A stretch of DNA of 64,000 bases, taken from assembly GCA_902517865.1 (NCBI GenBank), contig CABYDT010000001.1, positions 27,862-91,861 on the forward strand, in the 5' to 3' direction. The translations under genes were made by a program, and so were the position numbers. Source of the stretch: an uncultured Pelagibacteraceae bacterium. GTDB taxonomy: Bacteria; Pseudomonadota; Alphaproteobacteria; Pelagibacterales; Pelagibacteraceae. Of the stretch, positions 1 through 11,630 are shown piece after piece. A model generated the notes under the pieces. That model was not told the origin of the DNA. It was given only the letters and a program-made list of their open reading frames with translations, and made no database searches. Numbering within the stretch: position 1 is the first letter of the stretch; every line of letters begins with the position of its first letter.

Positions 1-1
1 T

Positions 2-1075
2 ACTTTTGGGAAAATGTTTAGATTTACAACATGGGGTGAATCCCATGGTCCTGCAATAGGATGTATAGTAGATGGATGCCCTCCAAATGTTGAAATAAAA
101 GAAAGTGACATTCAGAAGGACTTAAATAGAAGGAAACCTGGGCAGTCAAAATACACAACTCAACGGAAAGAGGATGATAAAGTACAGATCTTGTCAGGTG
201 TATTTGAAGGTAAGTCCACAGGCACGCCTATCGCTTTAATCATTTATAACAAAGATCAAAAATCCAGAGATTACGAAACAATTAAAAATAAATTTAGACC
301 TGGACATGCAGACTATACTTATTTTAAAAAATATGGAATTAGAGATTATAGGGGCGGTGGTCGCCAGTCTGCGAGGGAAACAGCGTCAAGAGTCGCTGCG
401 GGTGCAATTGCTAAAAAAGTTTTATCAAAACTTCTTGGTAAAAAATTTAATATTATTGGCGGTGTAACACAAATTGGTCCTGTATTTTATAATCCAAAAA
501 ATTGGAGTGATAAAGAAATTAGAAGAAATCCATTCTTTTCGCCAGATAAAAAAGTGGTCCCAATTTATGAAAGATATTTATTAGATATTAGAAAAGCTGG
601 AAGCTCGGCAGGCGCGATGATTGAATTGAGAGCTAAAGGTATTCCTTTAGGATTAGGCGCTCCTATCTACTCAAAACTTGATGCTGATATTGCGTCGGCT
701 TTGATGAGTATAAATGCAGTAAAATCTGTTAATATTGGAGCAGGTAGTGATGTAGCAAGTTTAACAGGTGAATTAAACTCAGATGAAATGAGAATAAAAA
801 AAGGGAAAACAAAATTTAAAACAAATAAAGCCGGAGGTATCTTGGGTGGAATATCATCTGGTCAGGATATTATCTGCTCATTTGCAGTTAAACCAACGTC
901 ATCGATATTAAACTCAAGACAAACTATAGATAAAAAAGGAAAGAACACTAATATTTCTGTGCGTGGAAGACACGATCCATGTGTTGGTATAAGAGCAGTT
1001 CCTATTGGTGAAGCAATGTTAGCTTGTGTTTTATTAGATCATTATTTAATGAACAAAGCTCAATGTGGAAGTTAA
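2..1075 (+). CDS. aroC: Chorismate synthase, 5' end cut by window edge
   Basis: Catalyses anti-1,4-elimination of phosphate from EPSP to give chorismate, the last step of the shikimate pathway, using reduced FMN. The reading frame is open to the window start: the codons before the first ATG (position 14) read T-F-G-K, matching the usual family opening [17 protein letters not shown], so about five N-terminal residues lie outside the window. The TTWGESHG signature and a [17 protein letters not shown] block are present, and the C-terminal [17 protein letters not shown] motif is intact. Its stop codon directly abuts the next gene's start, suggesting cotranscription. Confidence 0.97.
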   Translation, partial: TFGKMFRFTTWGESHGPAIGCIVDGCPPNVEIKESDIQKDLNRRKPGQSKYTTQRKEDDKVQILSGVFEGKSTGTPIALIIYNKDQKSRDYETIKNKFRPGHADYTYFKKYGIRDYRGGGRQSARETASRVAAGAIAKKVLSKLLGKKFNIIGGVTQIGPVFYNPKNWSDKEIRRNPFFSPDKKVVPIYERYLLDIRKAGSSAGAMIELRAKGIPLGLGAPIYSKLDADIASALMSINAVKSVNIGAGSDVASLTGELNSDEMRIKKGKTKFKTNKAGGILGGISSGQDIICSFAVKPTSSILNSRQTIDKKGKNTNISVRGRHDPCVGIRAVPIGEAMLACVLLDHYLMNKAQCGS

Positions 1076-1813
1076 GTGATACCTTTAAAAGATGACAATC
1101 CAACTAGTAGCAGACCAATAATAACTTATTGTATTATCGGTATTTGTATTTTTGTATTTATTTTAGAGTTATCATCTCCAGGTTACAAGACGGGAACCTT
1201 GTTCTATTCTTATGGGGTCATACCGGCAGTCCTTACAGGTAAAGTTTTGCTACCTCAAGAGGCGTATGCTGTGCCTGCATCTTTTACACTAATTACATCG
1301 ATGTTTATGCATGGAGGTTTCATGCACTTAATTGGTAACATGCTTTACATGTGGATTTTTGCAGACAACATTGAAGATGAGTTGGGTCCTACTAAATTTT
1401 TAATTTTTTATATTTTATCTGGAATAGCTGCAGCATTAACTCAAGTTTATATGAATACCGATTCTTTTATACCAATGGTTGGAGCAAGTGGAGCTATTGG
1501 TGGGGTGCTTGGTGCATATATTGTAAATCATCCTAAGGCTAAAGTTTTGGTCTTAATACCTTTGGGCTTCTTTTCCCAAATAGTAAAAATACCAGCAATA
1601 TATGTTTTAGGTTTCTGGTTTGTCCTGCAATTTGTAAGTTCTGCGCTCTCATCGTCAGAGGGTGGTGGAGTTGCTTATGGTGCGCATATTGGTGGCTTTG
1701 TATTTGGCGTTATAGCAATTTTATTTTTCAATAGAAGAGTTAAACCCAGATCTATAAAAAAGGTACCAGAAAAAAAAGAAAGAAAAATTAAAAATCCTTG
1801 GGATACTAGGTAA
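1076..1813 (+). CDS. Rhomboid-family intramembrane serine protease
   Basis: A multi-pass membrane protein of 245 residues. The rhomboid catalytic dyad is visible: Ser138 in the GASGAIGG motif and His204 in YGAHIGGF. The HGGFMHLIGNM block (His84, Asn88) forms the oxyanion-stabilising part of the fold. The C-terminal tail is basic and probably cytoplasmic. The start is GTG, immediately after the aroC stop codon, so the two are probably translationally coupled. Substrate unknown. The gene is convergent with dxs, and the two stop codons are adjacent with no spacer. Confidence 0.92.
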   Translation: MIPLKDDNPTSSRPIITYCIIGICIFVFILELSSPGYKTGTLFYSYGVIPAVLTGKVLLPQEAYAVPASFTLITSMFMHGGFMHLIGNMLYMWIFADNIEDELGPTKFLIFYILSGIAAALTQVYMNTDSFIPMVGASGAIGGVLGAYIVNHPKAKVLVLIPLGFFSQIVKIPAIYVLGFWFVLQFVSSALSSSEGGGVAYGAHIGGFVFGVIAILFFNRRVKPRSIKKVPEKKERKIKNPWDTR

Positions 1814-3718
1814 TTATTTTATAATTTTAATATTATCTTTATTAAATAAAACGTCCTGAATTTTATTACAAATATCATCGGCATTTAAACCTGCAGCAGC
1901 ATACATAGACTCTGGAGTATCCTGATCAATAAATCGATCAGGTAATATCATATTTCTAAACTTTAAGCCTTTATCAAATAAACCTTTACTTGATAGTAAA
2001 TAAGAAACGTGAGAACCAAAACCACCTATTGAACCCTCTTCAATAGTAATAAATACTTCGTGATTTCTTGCACAATCCAAAACTAATTTTTCATCAAGAG
2101 GTTTGGCAAATCTAGCATCAACTAATGTTGGATTAATACCTTTAGCTTTTAATTTATTTATAGCCAATTTACATTCCTCTAATCTTGCACCAAAATTTAA
2201 GATACATACTTTGTCACCTTCGCCTATTATCTTGCCTTTTCCGATTTCAACAGTATCGTCTAGGCTTGGCAATTCATAACCAAATCCATTACCCCTAGGA
2301 TATCTAAAAGCACATGGTCGGTCATTTATATGTACGCTTGTATTAACCATTCTGACTAGTTCTGCTTCATTACTTGGTGCCATTACAATAAAATTGGGAA
2401 GTGTACTTAAGTAAGTAATGTCAAATGAGCCAGCATGAGTTGCTCCATCAGCACCAACTAAACCGGCCCTATCAATTGCAAATCTGACTGGTAATTTTTG
2501 TATTGCAACATCATGCACAACCTGATCGTAGGCTCTTTGCAAGAAAGTTGAATAAATTGCAGCATAAGGCTTGAAACCTTCGGTAGCCAGCCCAGCTGCG
2601 AATGTTACTGCATGTTGTTCTGCTATTCCTACATCAAAAGATCTTTTTGGGAATTTTTTGTTAAAAATATTTACACCAGTACCATCTGGCATAGCAGCAG
2701 TAATAGCAACAATTTTATCATCTAAATCTGCGTGCTTACTTAAAGTTTCGCCAAATACATTTTGATAGGACATAATATTTGAATTGCTTTTTTTCTGCTC
2801 CCCTGTTGCTGGATTAAATTTTTTAACACCATGATATTTATCAGCTGATTCTTCTGCAGGTTTATAGCCTTTACCTTTTTGTGTGATTGCATGAATTAAA
2901 AATGGCCCATTATGTTTTGAATTTTTAACATTTTCTAAAACTGGAATTAGATCCTCAAATTTATGTCCATTAATTGGACCAACATAAAAGAAACCCATTT
3001 CTTCAAATAACGTTCCGCCTGTTGCTAAACCCCTTAAGTATTCCTCAGCTTGTCCAATTGTTTTTTTTAATTTAAAAGGAAATTTATCAGCAAGTTTTTT
3101 AAACATTTCTCTAAATCCTATGTAACTTTTTCCAGATAATAATTTTGCAAGGTAAGAGCTCATTGCGCCAACAGGCGGCGCGATGGACATATCATTATCA
3201 TTTAGTATAACAATTAATCGAGAGTCCATTGACCCTGCGTTATTCATCGCTTCGTATGCCATACCCGCGCTCATTGCTCCATCACCAATTACTGAAATTA
3301 TATTATTTGTTTTTCCTTCAATATCTCTTGCAACTGACATTCCAAGGCCAGCTGAGATCGATGTTGAACTGTGCGCAGCTCCAAAAGGATCATAATTACT
3401 CTCAGATCTTTTGGTAAAACCAGATAAACCTCCGCCCTGTCTTAAAGTTCTTATCCTATCTTTTCTTCCTGTTAAAATTTTATGCGGGTAGGCTTGATGT
3501 CCTACATCCCAAATTAATCTATCTTTTGGAGTATCAAACATGTAATGCAGTGCTATTGTCAATTCAATAACTCCCAAACCTGCACCAAGGTGTCCACCAG
3601 TTTCAGAAACTGCACTTATAAGTTCTTTTCTTAGTTCATCCGCAAGTTGTGGTAATTGACTTCTATCTAATAACCTCAGATCACTCGGAAAATTAATTTT
3701 ATCTAAAAGTTTGTTCAT
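1814..3718 (-). CDS. dxs: 1-deoxy-D-xylulose-5-phosphate synthase
   Basis: Condenses pyruvate with glyceraldehyde 3-phosphate to DXP, the entry step of the MEP isoprenoid pathway, using thiamine diphosphate. The thiamine-binding [18 protein letters not shown] block lies about residue 145, and the transketolase pyrimidine-binding domain with [13 protein letters not shown] lies about residue 365. I chose the ATG at 3718 ([15 protein letters not shown], 634 residues), which starts one base after the ispA stop. The longer frame from 3751 would run back into ispA and adds an unconserved 11 residues. The neighbouring ispA uses the pathway's C5 products. Confidence 0.96.
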   Translation of the reverse strand: MNKLLDKINFPSDLRLLDRSQLPQLADELRKELISAVSETGGHLGAGLGVIELTIALHYMFDTPKDRLIWDVGHQAYPHKILTGRKDRIRTLRQGGGLSGFTKRSESNYDPFGAAHSSTSISAGLGMSVARDIEGKTNNIISVIGDGAMSAGMAYEAMNNAGSMDSRLIVILNDNDMSIAPPVGAMSSYLAKLLSGKSYIGFREMFKKLADKFPFKLKKTIGQAEEYLRGLATGGTLFEEMGFFYVGPINGHKFEDLIPVLENVKNSKHNGPFLIHAITQKGKGYKPAEESADKYHGVKKFNPATGEQKKSNSNIMSYQNVFGETLSKHADLDDKIVAITAAMPDGTGVNIFNKKFPKRSFDVGIAEQHAVTFAAGLATEGFKPYAAIYSTFLQRAYDQVVHDVAIQKLPVRFAIDRAGLVGADGATHAGSFDITYLSTLPNFIVMAPSNEAELVRMVNTSVHINDRPCAFRYPRGNGFGYELPSLDDTVEIGKGKIIGEGDKVCILNFGARLEECKLAINKLKAKGINPTLVDARFAKPLDEKLVLDCARNHEVFITIEEGSIGGFGSHVSYLLSSKGLFDKGLKFRNMILPDRFIDQDTPESMYAAAGLNADDICNKIQDVLFNKDNIKIIK

Positions 3719-3719
3719 T

Positions 3720-4601
3720 TTAATGATCTCTTTTAAAAATATAATTTGCACACTCTACCAATGTCCGAGCAGAATCTCCATAAGAAACGAGATTTTCTTT
3801 AATTAAAGACTGTATGTCTTGAGCTAATTTTTTTGTTTGATGTTCCCCAATTGCTGACATTATTGTGGCTTTGCCTTTAATTTCATCTTGCTTCGTTGGC
3901 TTTCCAATTTTATCTGAGTCACCATGTCTATCTAAAAGATCATCTGAAATTTGAAATAATAATCCTAAATTCATACCTACTTCTTTTAATTTTTCACGAT
4001 CATCCTCTACTCCTGCTACAATGGCAGCTGACTCACAACAAAATCCCATAAGCTCACCAGTTTTTTTTAGCTGCATGTCAATAATTTCTTTTTTATTCTT
4101 TTGTTGTTTTTCAAATTTTAAATCTAAAAATTGCCCGCCCGCAATTCCTTTATGACCAGCACACACTGATAAAGCTCTAATTAAATTCAATTTTCTTTCT
4201 TTATCAACATTAATTTCATCGCTTGATAAAATTTCAAAAGCTGTTGTAAGCAATGAATTACCAGCAAGTATTGCTGTCGACTCCCCAAATTTTTTATGGG
4301 TACTTTCTTTGCCTCTTCTAAAATCATCATTATCCATTGAAGGAAGGTCGTCATGAATTAACGAATAACTATGAACACACTCAATAGCTCCCGCTATAGG
4401 AATATATTTGTATTCATCTATTTTATAAATATCAAAAGCACACTTGGTTAAATACGTTCTAATTTTTTTACCACCGGAAAAGAGACCGTATGACATTGCT
4501 TCAAATAAATCATTATTTGTATTTTTCTTTGAAAAATATTTTTTCAAAAAATTATCAACCTTATCGGCAGATAACTTGATTTTTTCTGTGACTGAATTCA
4601 T
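3720..4601 (-). CDS. ispA: Polyprenyl (geranyl/farnesyl) diphosphate synthase
   Basis: A short-chain trans-prenyltransferase of 293 residues that joins IPP and DMAPP into C10/C15 diphosphates for quinones, undecaprenyl carrier and other isoprenoids. The first aspartate-rich motif is [10 protein letters not shown] (residues 84-93), followed by FRRGK, and the second is DDLLD in [13 protein letters not shown]. It sits between xseB and dxs, a very common bacterial order (xseB-ispA-dxs), which supports the assignment. The chain length of the product cannot be fixed from sequence alone. Confidence 0.95.
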   Translation of the reverse strand: MNSVTEKIKLSADKVDNFLKKYFSKKNTNNDLFEAMSYGLFSGGKKIRTYLTKCAFDIYKIDEYKYIPIAGAIECVHSYSLIHDDLPSMDNDDFRRGKESTHKKFGESTAILAGNSLLTTAFEILSSDEINVDKERKLNLIRALSVCAGHKGIAGGQFLDLKFEKQQKNKKEIIDMQLKKTGELMGFCCESAAIVAGVEDDREKLKEVGMNLGLLFQISDDLLDRHGDSDKIGKPTKQDEIKGKATIMSAIGEHQTKKLAQDIQSLIKENLVSYGDSARTLVECANYIFKRDH

Positions 4602-4607
4602 CTGAAG

Positions 4608-4862
4608 CTACTTTTTTCGGTCGAATGGTTTTTTCTTTACATTGCCTTGTTTGTCTATCGTTATCTCTTCAATCTTGGTGTTGGCTTCTTTTAATTTTTC
4701 CTCACAATGTTTTTTCAATTTTATTCCTCTGGTGTATTGCTTAATCGATTCCTCAAGTTCAATTGATCCGTTTTCTAAACTGGATACTATTGTCTCAAGC
4801 TCTTGCATAGCTTCTTCAAAAGTGAGTTTTTCTATATCTAAATTGTCGTTTGTATCTTTCAT
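4608..4862 (-). CDS. xseB: Exodeoxyribonuclease VII small subunit
   Basis: The small helical subunit of exonuclease VII, which degrades single-stranded DNA with XseA. The family core is visible as LTFEEAMQELETIVSSLENGSIELEES followed by the conserved YxxGxxLxxxCexkL region (YTRGIKLKKHCEEKL). I prefer the ATG at 4862 (MKDTNDNLDIEKL, 84 residues). An in-frame ATG at 4886 adds MLCNKNLE and would take most of the short divergent promoter region. The large subunit gene is not in this window. Confidence 0.9.
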   Translation of the reverse strand: MKDTNDNLDIEKLTFEEAMQELETIVSSLENGSIELEESIKQYTRGIKLKKHCEEKLKEANTKIEEITIDKQGNVKKKPFDRKK

Positions 4863-4902
4863 TTCTAGATTTTTATTACATAACATAATAAATAATAAAA
4901 AA

Positions 4903-5847
4903 ATGAATTACTATTCAAATATTTACAAGCCAACGGCAAAAAATCTAAATAAGTCTGTTAAACTTCTAAAAGAGGGTCAGCTAATCGGTATACCAACAGA
5001 AACTGTCTATGGCTTGGGTTCAGTGGCCTATAACGATAAGGCTGTTAAGAAAATATATAAGTTAAAAAAAAGACCTACAAGCAATCCAATTATAGTACAT
5101 TTTAAGGATTTGAAATCGATTCAATCCGAGACGATGGGTAATAAATATCTTAAAAAATTATACAAAAAATTTTCTCCAGGTCCGATCACATATGTCCTGA
5201 AATTAAAAAAAAATTCAAAGATTTCTAAATTGCTCTTAAATAAAAATAAACATATCGCGTGTAGAGTTCCTAGAGATAAGATATTTTTAAAAATTTTAAA
5301 AAAACTTAACAAGCCTATTGCTGCTCCTAGCGCAAATATAAGTAATAAGGTTTCTCCTACGTCAGCATTTCATGTTCACGATGAATTTAAGAATAAAATA
5401 AATTTAATTATCGACGGTGGTTCTTCAAATGTTGGCATAGAATCCACGGTTATTGATTTAACTAAAAAACCTGAACTATTGAGAGAGGGTTTTATAACAC
5501 AAAAAAAAATTAACGCTGTACTTCAAATTAAAGTAAAAAAATCGAATGCTATAAATACATCACCTGGACAAAGTTTGCTTCATTACAGTCCGGGAATACC
5601 AGTTTATTTAAATCGAAAAATACCAAAAAAAAATGGGGCATTATTAGTTTTTGGAAAAAGTCGAATTAAAAGTAATGATTTATTTTATTTAAGTAAGAAG
5701 AGAAGTTTGACTGAAGCTTCTAAAAAACTTTATGAATTGTTGAGAAAAATTAAAAAAAATGGATATAAAAATATATCTGTGACACCAATACCTAATAAAG
5801 ATATTGGAGTTGCAATTAATGATAGGTTAAAAAGATCAGCAAAATGA
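4903..5847 (+). CDS. tsaC: L-threonylcarbamoyladenylate synthase (Sua5/YwlC type)
   Basis: Makes threonylcarbamoyl-AMP from threonine, bicarbonate and ATP for t6A37 modification of ANN-decoding tRNAs. The protein is 314 residues from the ATG at 4903. The YrdC domain opens with LLKEGQLIGIPTETVYGLG and contains the KxR motif (KKRP) and SAPSANIS-like APSANISNKVSPT. The extra C-terminal Sua5 domain (after SPGQSLLHYSPG) marks the long Sua5 form rather than the short TsaC form. An upstream in-frame ATG at 4642 was rejected because it lies inside xseB on the opposite strand. The stop overlaps the next start as ATGA. Confidence 0.93.
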   Translation: MNYYSNIYKPTAKNLNKSVKLLKEGQLIGIPTETVYGLGSVAYNDKAVKKIYKLKKRPTSNPIIVHFKDLKSIQSETMGNKYLKKLYKKFSPGPITYVLKLKKNSKISKLLLNKNKHIACRVPRDKIFLKILKKLNKPIAAPSANISNKVSPTSAFHVHDEFKNKINLIIDGGSSNVGIESTVIDLTKKPELLREGFITQKKINAVLQIKVKKSNAINTSPGQSLLHYSPGIPVYLNRKIPKKNGALLVFGKSRIKSNDLFYLSKKRSLTEASKKLYELLRKIKKNGYKNISVTPIPNKDIGVAINDRLKRSAK

Positions 5848-6578
5848 AAAATATTTTAGAGGTAACAAATCTTAAAAAAAAATTTGGTAATTTTACTGCT
5901 GTTAATAATGTTAATTTTTCCTTAAATGAAAAGAAAACAATCGGTCTGTTAGGTCCAAATGGGTGCGGGAAAACAACAACTATTGCTATGCTACTAGGTT
6001 TAATTACTCCTACTTCTGGTTCAATTAAGATTGATAATGAAGATTTAAATCCAAGAGATCACCAATTTTTGTCAAAAATGAATTTTGCATCTCCTTATGT
6101 TGAATTGCCAAAAAAATTAACTGTAATGCAAAATTTAAAAGTTTACGCAATGATGTATGAGATTAAGGATCCATTAAAGAAGATTGAGGAACTGATTGAG
6201 AAATTGAAACTTCAAAGTTTAATATTTAAAAAAACTGGAGAATTGTCCTCAGGACAAAGAAATAGAATTTCTTTAGCTAAATCTTTAATTAATGATCCAC
6301 AAATTCTTTTGCTTGACGAGCCTACTGCTAGTCTAGATCCTGACACTGGAGATTTCATCAGGACTTTTATTGAGGATTATCAAAAAAATAATCCAATATC
6401 TATTTTGCTAGCATCCCACAATATGAATGAAGTTAAGCGTCTTTGTGATCATATATTAATGATGAAAGAAGGAAATATTATAGATCAAGGAACTGCAGAT
6501 CAATTAATCTCTAAACATGGAAGAAATAATTTAGAAGAGGTTTTTCTAAAAATAGCGAGGGAAAAAAATGAAAATTAA
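5844..6578 (+). CDS. ABC transporter ATP-binding protein (ABC-2 exporter type)
   Basis: A 244-residue ATPase with Walker A GPNGCGKTT, signature LSSGQRNR (a variant of LSGGQ), Walker B ILLLDEPTASLD and H-loop ASHNM. The family (NodI/DrrA-like, COG1131) powers export through a separate ABC-2 permease. It overlaps the Sua5 gene by four bases and the permease gene by eleven, so the two subunits are made together. The transported substrate is not evident. Confidence 0.92.
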   Translation: MKNILEVTNLKKKFGNFTAVNNVNFSLNEKKTIGLLGPNGCGKTTTIAMLLGLITPTSGSIKIDNEDLNPRDHQFLSKMNFASPYVELPKKLTVMQNLKVYAMMYEIKDPLKKIEELIEKLKLQSLIFKKTGELSSGQRNRISLAKSLINDPQILLLDEPTASLDPDTGDFIRTFIEDYQKNNPISILLASHNMNEVKRLCDHILMMKEGNIIDQGTADQLISKHGRNNLEEVFLKIAREKNEN

Positions 6579-7359
6579 AAGAATTTTATCCTTGATGTTA
6601 AGACACTTTTATTTAATTAAAGGATCATTTCCAAGAATATTTGACTTAATCTATTGGCCTACAGTTCAAATAATCCTTTGGGGATTTGTCTCTAAATTTT
6701 TTACAATGTACAGTAGTTATTTTGGTAATGCTGTAGGAGTCATACTAACAGCTGCAATACTTTACGATTTTTTATTTAGATCCAGCATTAGCTACAACAT
6801 GCTTTTCCTTGAGGAAATATGGAGTAGAAATTTAATTAATCTTTTTGTATCACCATTAAGATCAAGTGAAGTAATTTGTGCTTTAACTTCAACAGCGCTT
6901 CTTAGGACTTTGTTGGGTTTAATACCTGCCGTTTTCATTGCAATGCCATTATTTAACATATCAATATTTGAACTAGGGTTTCCGTTATATTTGTTACTTT
7001 TATCTTTGTATATGTTCGGTATCACTTTAGGTTTATTGGTTACTGCAGGATTGATAAGATTTGGACCATCTTTTGAAAACGTAGCATGGGCAAGTTTATT
7101 TTTTATTGCTCCCCTAGGGTGTATTTATTACCCCGTAGATATTTTGCCAGAATGGATTAAGCCATTAGCATTATCATTTCCTTTGGCTCATATATTTGAA
7201 GAAATGAGATCAATTCTAGTTAACAACACTGTAAATTTTAAAAATATCTTAATAGCGCTTGGATTAAATATTTTTTATATCGGTTTAGGAATTGCAGTTT
7301 TTTATAAAGCTTTTAAAAGTGCGAAAAATAGAGGTACACTAGTAAATATAGGTGAATAA
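6568..7359 (+). CDS. ABC-2 type transporter permease
   Basis: A 263-residue membrane protein with about six predicted transmembrane segments, starting inside the 3' end of the ATPase gene. The central RSSEVICALTSTALLRTLLGL segment and the C-terminal PLGCIYYPVDILPEWIKPLALSFPLAHIFE block match the ABC-2 permease family (NodJ/DrrB-like), where this region joins TM5 and TM6. It is the partner of the preceding ATPase. The substrate is unknown; drugs, polysaccharides or lipids are typical for the family. Confidence 0.9.
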   Translation: MKIKRILSLMLRHFYLIKGSFPRIFDLIYWPTVQIILWGFVSKFFTMYSSYFGNAVGVILTAAILYDFLFRSSISYNMLFLEEIWSRNLINLFVSPLRSSEVICALTSTALLRTLLGLIPAVFIAMPLFNISIFELGFPLYLLLLSLYMFGITLGLLVTAGLIRFGPSFENVAWASLFFIAPLGCIYYPVDILPEWIKPLALSFPLAHIFEEMRSILVNNTVNFKNILIALGLNIFYIGLGIAVFYKAFKSAKNRGTLVNIGE

Positions 7360-7434
7360 TGGCGGGCCTATCAGGATTCGAACCCAAACTAAATGTTCCG
7401 AAGACACTTGTGCTATCCATTACACTATAGGCCC
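7360..7434 (-). tRNA. tRNA-Arg (anticodon UCG)
   Basis: The reverse strand folds as a cloverleaf. The acceptor GGGCCTA pairs with TAGGCCC, followed by discriminator G and an encoded CCA (7360-7362). The D stem is GTGT/GCAC, the anticodon stem AGTGT/ACATT, the anticodon loop CTTCGGA, and the T loop TTCGAAT. Reading positions 34-36 of the loop gives TCG, so it decodes CGA arginine codons. Position 37 is G, as usual for arginine xCG anticodons. It lies convergent to the ABC permease gene. Confidence 0.93.
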
Positions 7435-7455
7435 AAAAGTATTATACTTATTTAA

Positions 7456-8433
7456 ATGATTACAAAACATAATTTTATTGTCAAAGAAAAAGATCACAAA
7501 AAGAGAGTTGATTTGATTGTGGTGTCAAATTATTCAAATTATAGCCGAAGTAAAATCAACAAGATAATTAAATCATCTTTATTAACAGTAAATAATAAAG
7601 TTATTAACGATCCATCAAAAAAACTAATCTGTGGAGATAAAGTAAATTTTGAAAATATTATTAAAGATACAAAAATAAAACCTTCAAAAATTCCGATTAA
7701 TATTGTTCACGAAGATAATGATTTGATAATAGTTGATAAACCTGCTGGTATGGTTGTGCATCCAGGTGCAGGTAATTACACAAACACTCTCGTAAATGGG
7801 TTGCTTTATTATTACAAAAATAACTTATCGCAAATCAGCGGCATGGATAGACCAGGTATAGTCCATAGAATAGACAAAGATACTAGTGGACTATTAGTTA
7901 TAGCTAAAAATGATGACACTCATAAATTTTTGGCAAGGCAGTTCGAAAAACATACAATTGCAAGAAGCTATTTAGTATTTGTTTACGGTATTATTAAACC
8001 ACTAAAAGGAAATATAAATACACTTATTGGAAGAAGTAAAATAAATAGACAAAAAATGACAGCTAATATCCAAAAAGGTAAAAATGCTATAACTAACTAC
8101 GAAACGATCTCTATCTATCAAGGAAAAAAAATTCCAAATATTAGTTTGTTAAAATGCGTTCTCGAAACAGGCAGAACTCACCAAATTAGAGTTCATTTAA
8201 ATTACAAAAAAAATTATATTATTGGTGATCAAACATATGGTAAAAAAATTAAAAAATTCAATGAAGTAGATAAATCTCTTGTAAATTATTTGAAAGAATT
8301 TAAGAGGCAAGCTTTGCATGCTAACACCCTTGGATTTATTCATCCTAAAAATAATAAATTTGTGAGTTTCACTTCTAAACTGCCTAGAGATTTATTAAAA
8401 TTACAAAAAATGCTTGAAAAATTGAGAAATTAG
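7456..8433 (+). CDS. rluD: RluA/RluD family 23S rRNA pseudouridine synthase
   Basis: A 325-residue protein with an N-terminal S4 RNA-binding domain (about residues 15-70) and a pseudouridine synthase domain. The catalytic aspartate is Asp140 in VHRIDKDTSGLLVIAK. The substrate-binding motifs VDKPAGMVVHPG and ETGRTHQIRVHL are present. RluD modifies helix 69 of 23S rRNA in well-studied bacteria. RluD and RluC are close paralogues, so the exact target is inferred. It sits just before rpoH, a common neighbour in alphaproteobacteria. Confidence 0.9.
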   Translation: MITKHNFIVKEKDHKKRVDLIVVSNYSNYSRSKINKIIKSSLLTVNNKVINDPSKKLICGDKVNFENIIKDTKIKPSKIPINIVHEDNDLIIVDKPAGMVVHPGAGNYTNTLVNGLLYYYKNNLSQISGMDRPGIVHRIDKDTSGLLVIAKNDDTHKFLARQFEKHTIARSYLVFVYGIIKPLKGNINTLIGRSKINRQKMTANIQKGKNAITNYETISIYQGKKIPNISLLKCVLETGRTHQIRVHLNYKKNYIIGDQTYGKKIKKFNEVDKSLVNYLKEFKRQALHANTLGFIHPKNNKFVSFTSKLPRDLLKLQKMLEKLRN

Positions 8434-8471
8434 CTACTTGTTATTTATTAATTAGAAATTAAATATTCATT

Positions 8472-9374
8472 ATGTCAAAAAAATTAACAAAATCTAATTT
8501 ACCAGTTTTAACACCTGATGGGAGCTTTGAAGCATATTTATCGAAAATTAGAAAATTTCCGATGCTCGATGCAGCAGAGGAATATATTTTGGCAAAGAAC
8601 TGGAAAGAAAAAGGTGACAAGGACTCTGCTCATAAATTAGTTACAAGTCATTTAAGGTTAGTTGCTAAAGTTGCGATGGGTTATCGTGGTTATGGTTTAC
8701 CAGTAAATGAATTAGTATCTGAAGGTAATATTGGACTGATGCAAGCGGTTAAAAAATTTGATCCAGAGAAAGGATTTAGATTAGCAACATATGCAATGTG
8801 GTGGATCAAAGCGTCGATACAAGAGTATATTTTAAGATCTTGGAGTTTAGTAAAAATAGGTACAACAGCTGCTCAAAAAAAATTATTTTTTAATTTAAGA
8901 AAAATGAAATCCCAGATTGTTAAAGCAGATCAATCCGACCTGCTTCCGGAACAAATTACAGAAATTGCAGATAGACTTGATGTTAAAGAGGATGAAGTAA
9001 AAAGTATGGAACAAAGATTAGCTGGCCATGAAAAATCCTTAAATGCTCCAATTAAGTCTGACAGTGATGAAGGAGAGTGGCAAGACTGGATAGTGGATGA
9101 AAGTGCTGACCAAGAATTACAAATTTCTCATAAACAAGAGTTGGATAAAAGACAAACATTATTAAATAAAGCTTTAAATATTTTAGAAGATAGAGAAAAA
9201 TCTATCTTATATGATAGGAGACTTATTGATGAACCTAAAACTTTAGAAGAGTTAAGTATTAAACACAAGGTTAGTAGAGAAAGAATAAGGCAGATTGAAA
9301 ACAGAGCTTTTGAAAAAATACAAAAAGAAATGTTAGATATGGCAAAAAAGGAAAAATTAATTACGGCTAACTAA
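8472..9374 (+). CDS. rpoH: RNA polymerase sigma-32 factor (heat shock)
   Basis: A 300-residue sigma-70 family protein lacking region 1.1. Region 2 (EGNIGLMQAVKKFDPEKGFRLATYA...WWIKASIQEYIL) is followed by the RpoH-specific QKKLFFNLRKMK box that separates sigma-32 from the housekeeping factor. Region 4 ends with the HTH TLEELSIKHKVSRERIRQIE. It directs transcription of heat-shock and envelope-stress genes such as chaperones and ftsH. The stop codon overlaps the start of a 37-codon ORF. Confidence 0.95.
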   Translation: MSKKLTKSNLPVLTPDGSFEAYLSKIRKFPMLDAAEEYILAKNWKEKGDKDSAHKLVTSHLRLVAKVAMGYRGYGLPVNELVSEGNIGLMQAVKKFDPEKGFRLATYAMWWIKASIQEYILRSWSLVKIGTTAAQKKLFFNLRKMKSQIVKADQSDLLPEQITEIADRLDVKEDEVKSMEQRLAGHEKSLNAPIKSDSDEGEWQDWIVDESADQELQISHKQELDKRQTLLNKALNILEDREKSILYDRRLIDEPKTLEELSIKHKVSRERIRQIENRAFEKIQKEMLDMAKKEKLITAN

Positions 9375-9487
9375 TGGATAAATTATTTAAAAATAAAAAA
9401 TTAATTTTAATTATAATTGGTATAGTTTTAATAGAACTTTCAGGTCACGGTATATTTGCTACTATTGTAAGGTTGTTTAGTAGCTAA
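9374..9487 (+). CDS. Small single-pass membrane protein, 37 residues, function unknown
   Basis: The ATG at 9374 shares its A with the rpoH stop (TAATG), the same coupling seen elsewhere in this window. The frame reads MDKLFKNKKLILIIIGIVLI..., ending at TAA 9485-9487. A lysine-rich N-terminus precedes one hydrophobic helix of about 18 residues (LILIIIGIVLIELSG), then GHGIFATIVRLFSS, so a positive-inside single-span protein is likely. It fills the gap before the convergent purA, leaving ten bases. I do not recognise a family. Support is position, coupling and composition only. Confidence 0.5.
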   Translation: MDKLFKNKKLILIIIGIVLIELSGHGIFATIVRLFSS

Positions 9488-9497
9488 AAAGTTTTTA

Positions 9498-11629
<2,132 letters not shown>

Positions 11630-11630
11630 A

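Noticed and set aside
4642..4902. Upstream extension of the Sua5 frame
   Set aside because: It lies inside xseB on the opposite strand and has shadow-ORF composition; the YrdC domain starts at the ATG at 4903.
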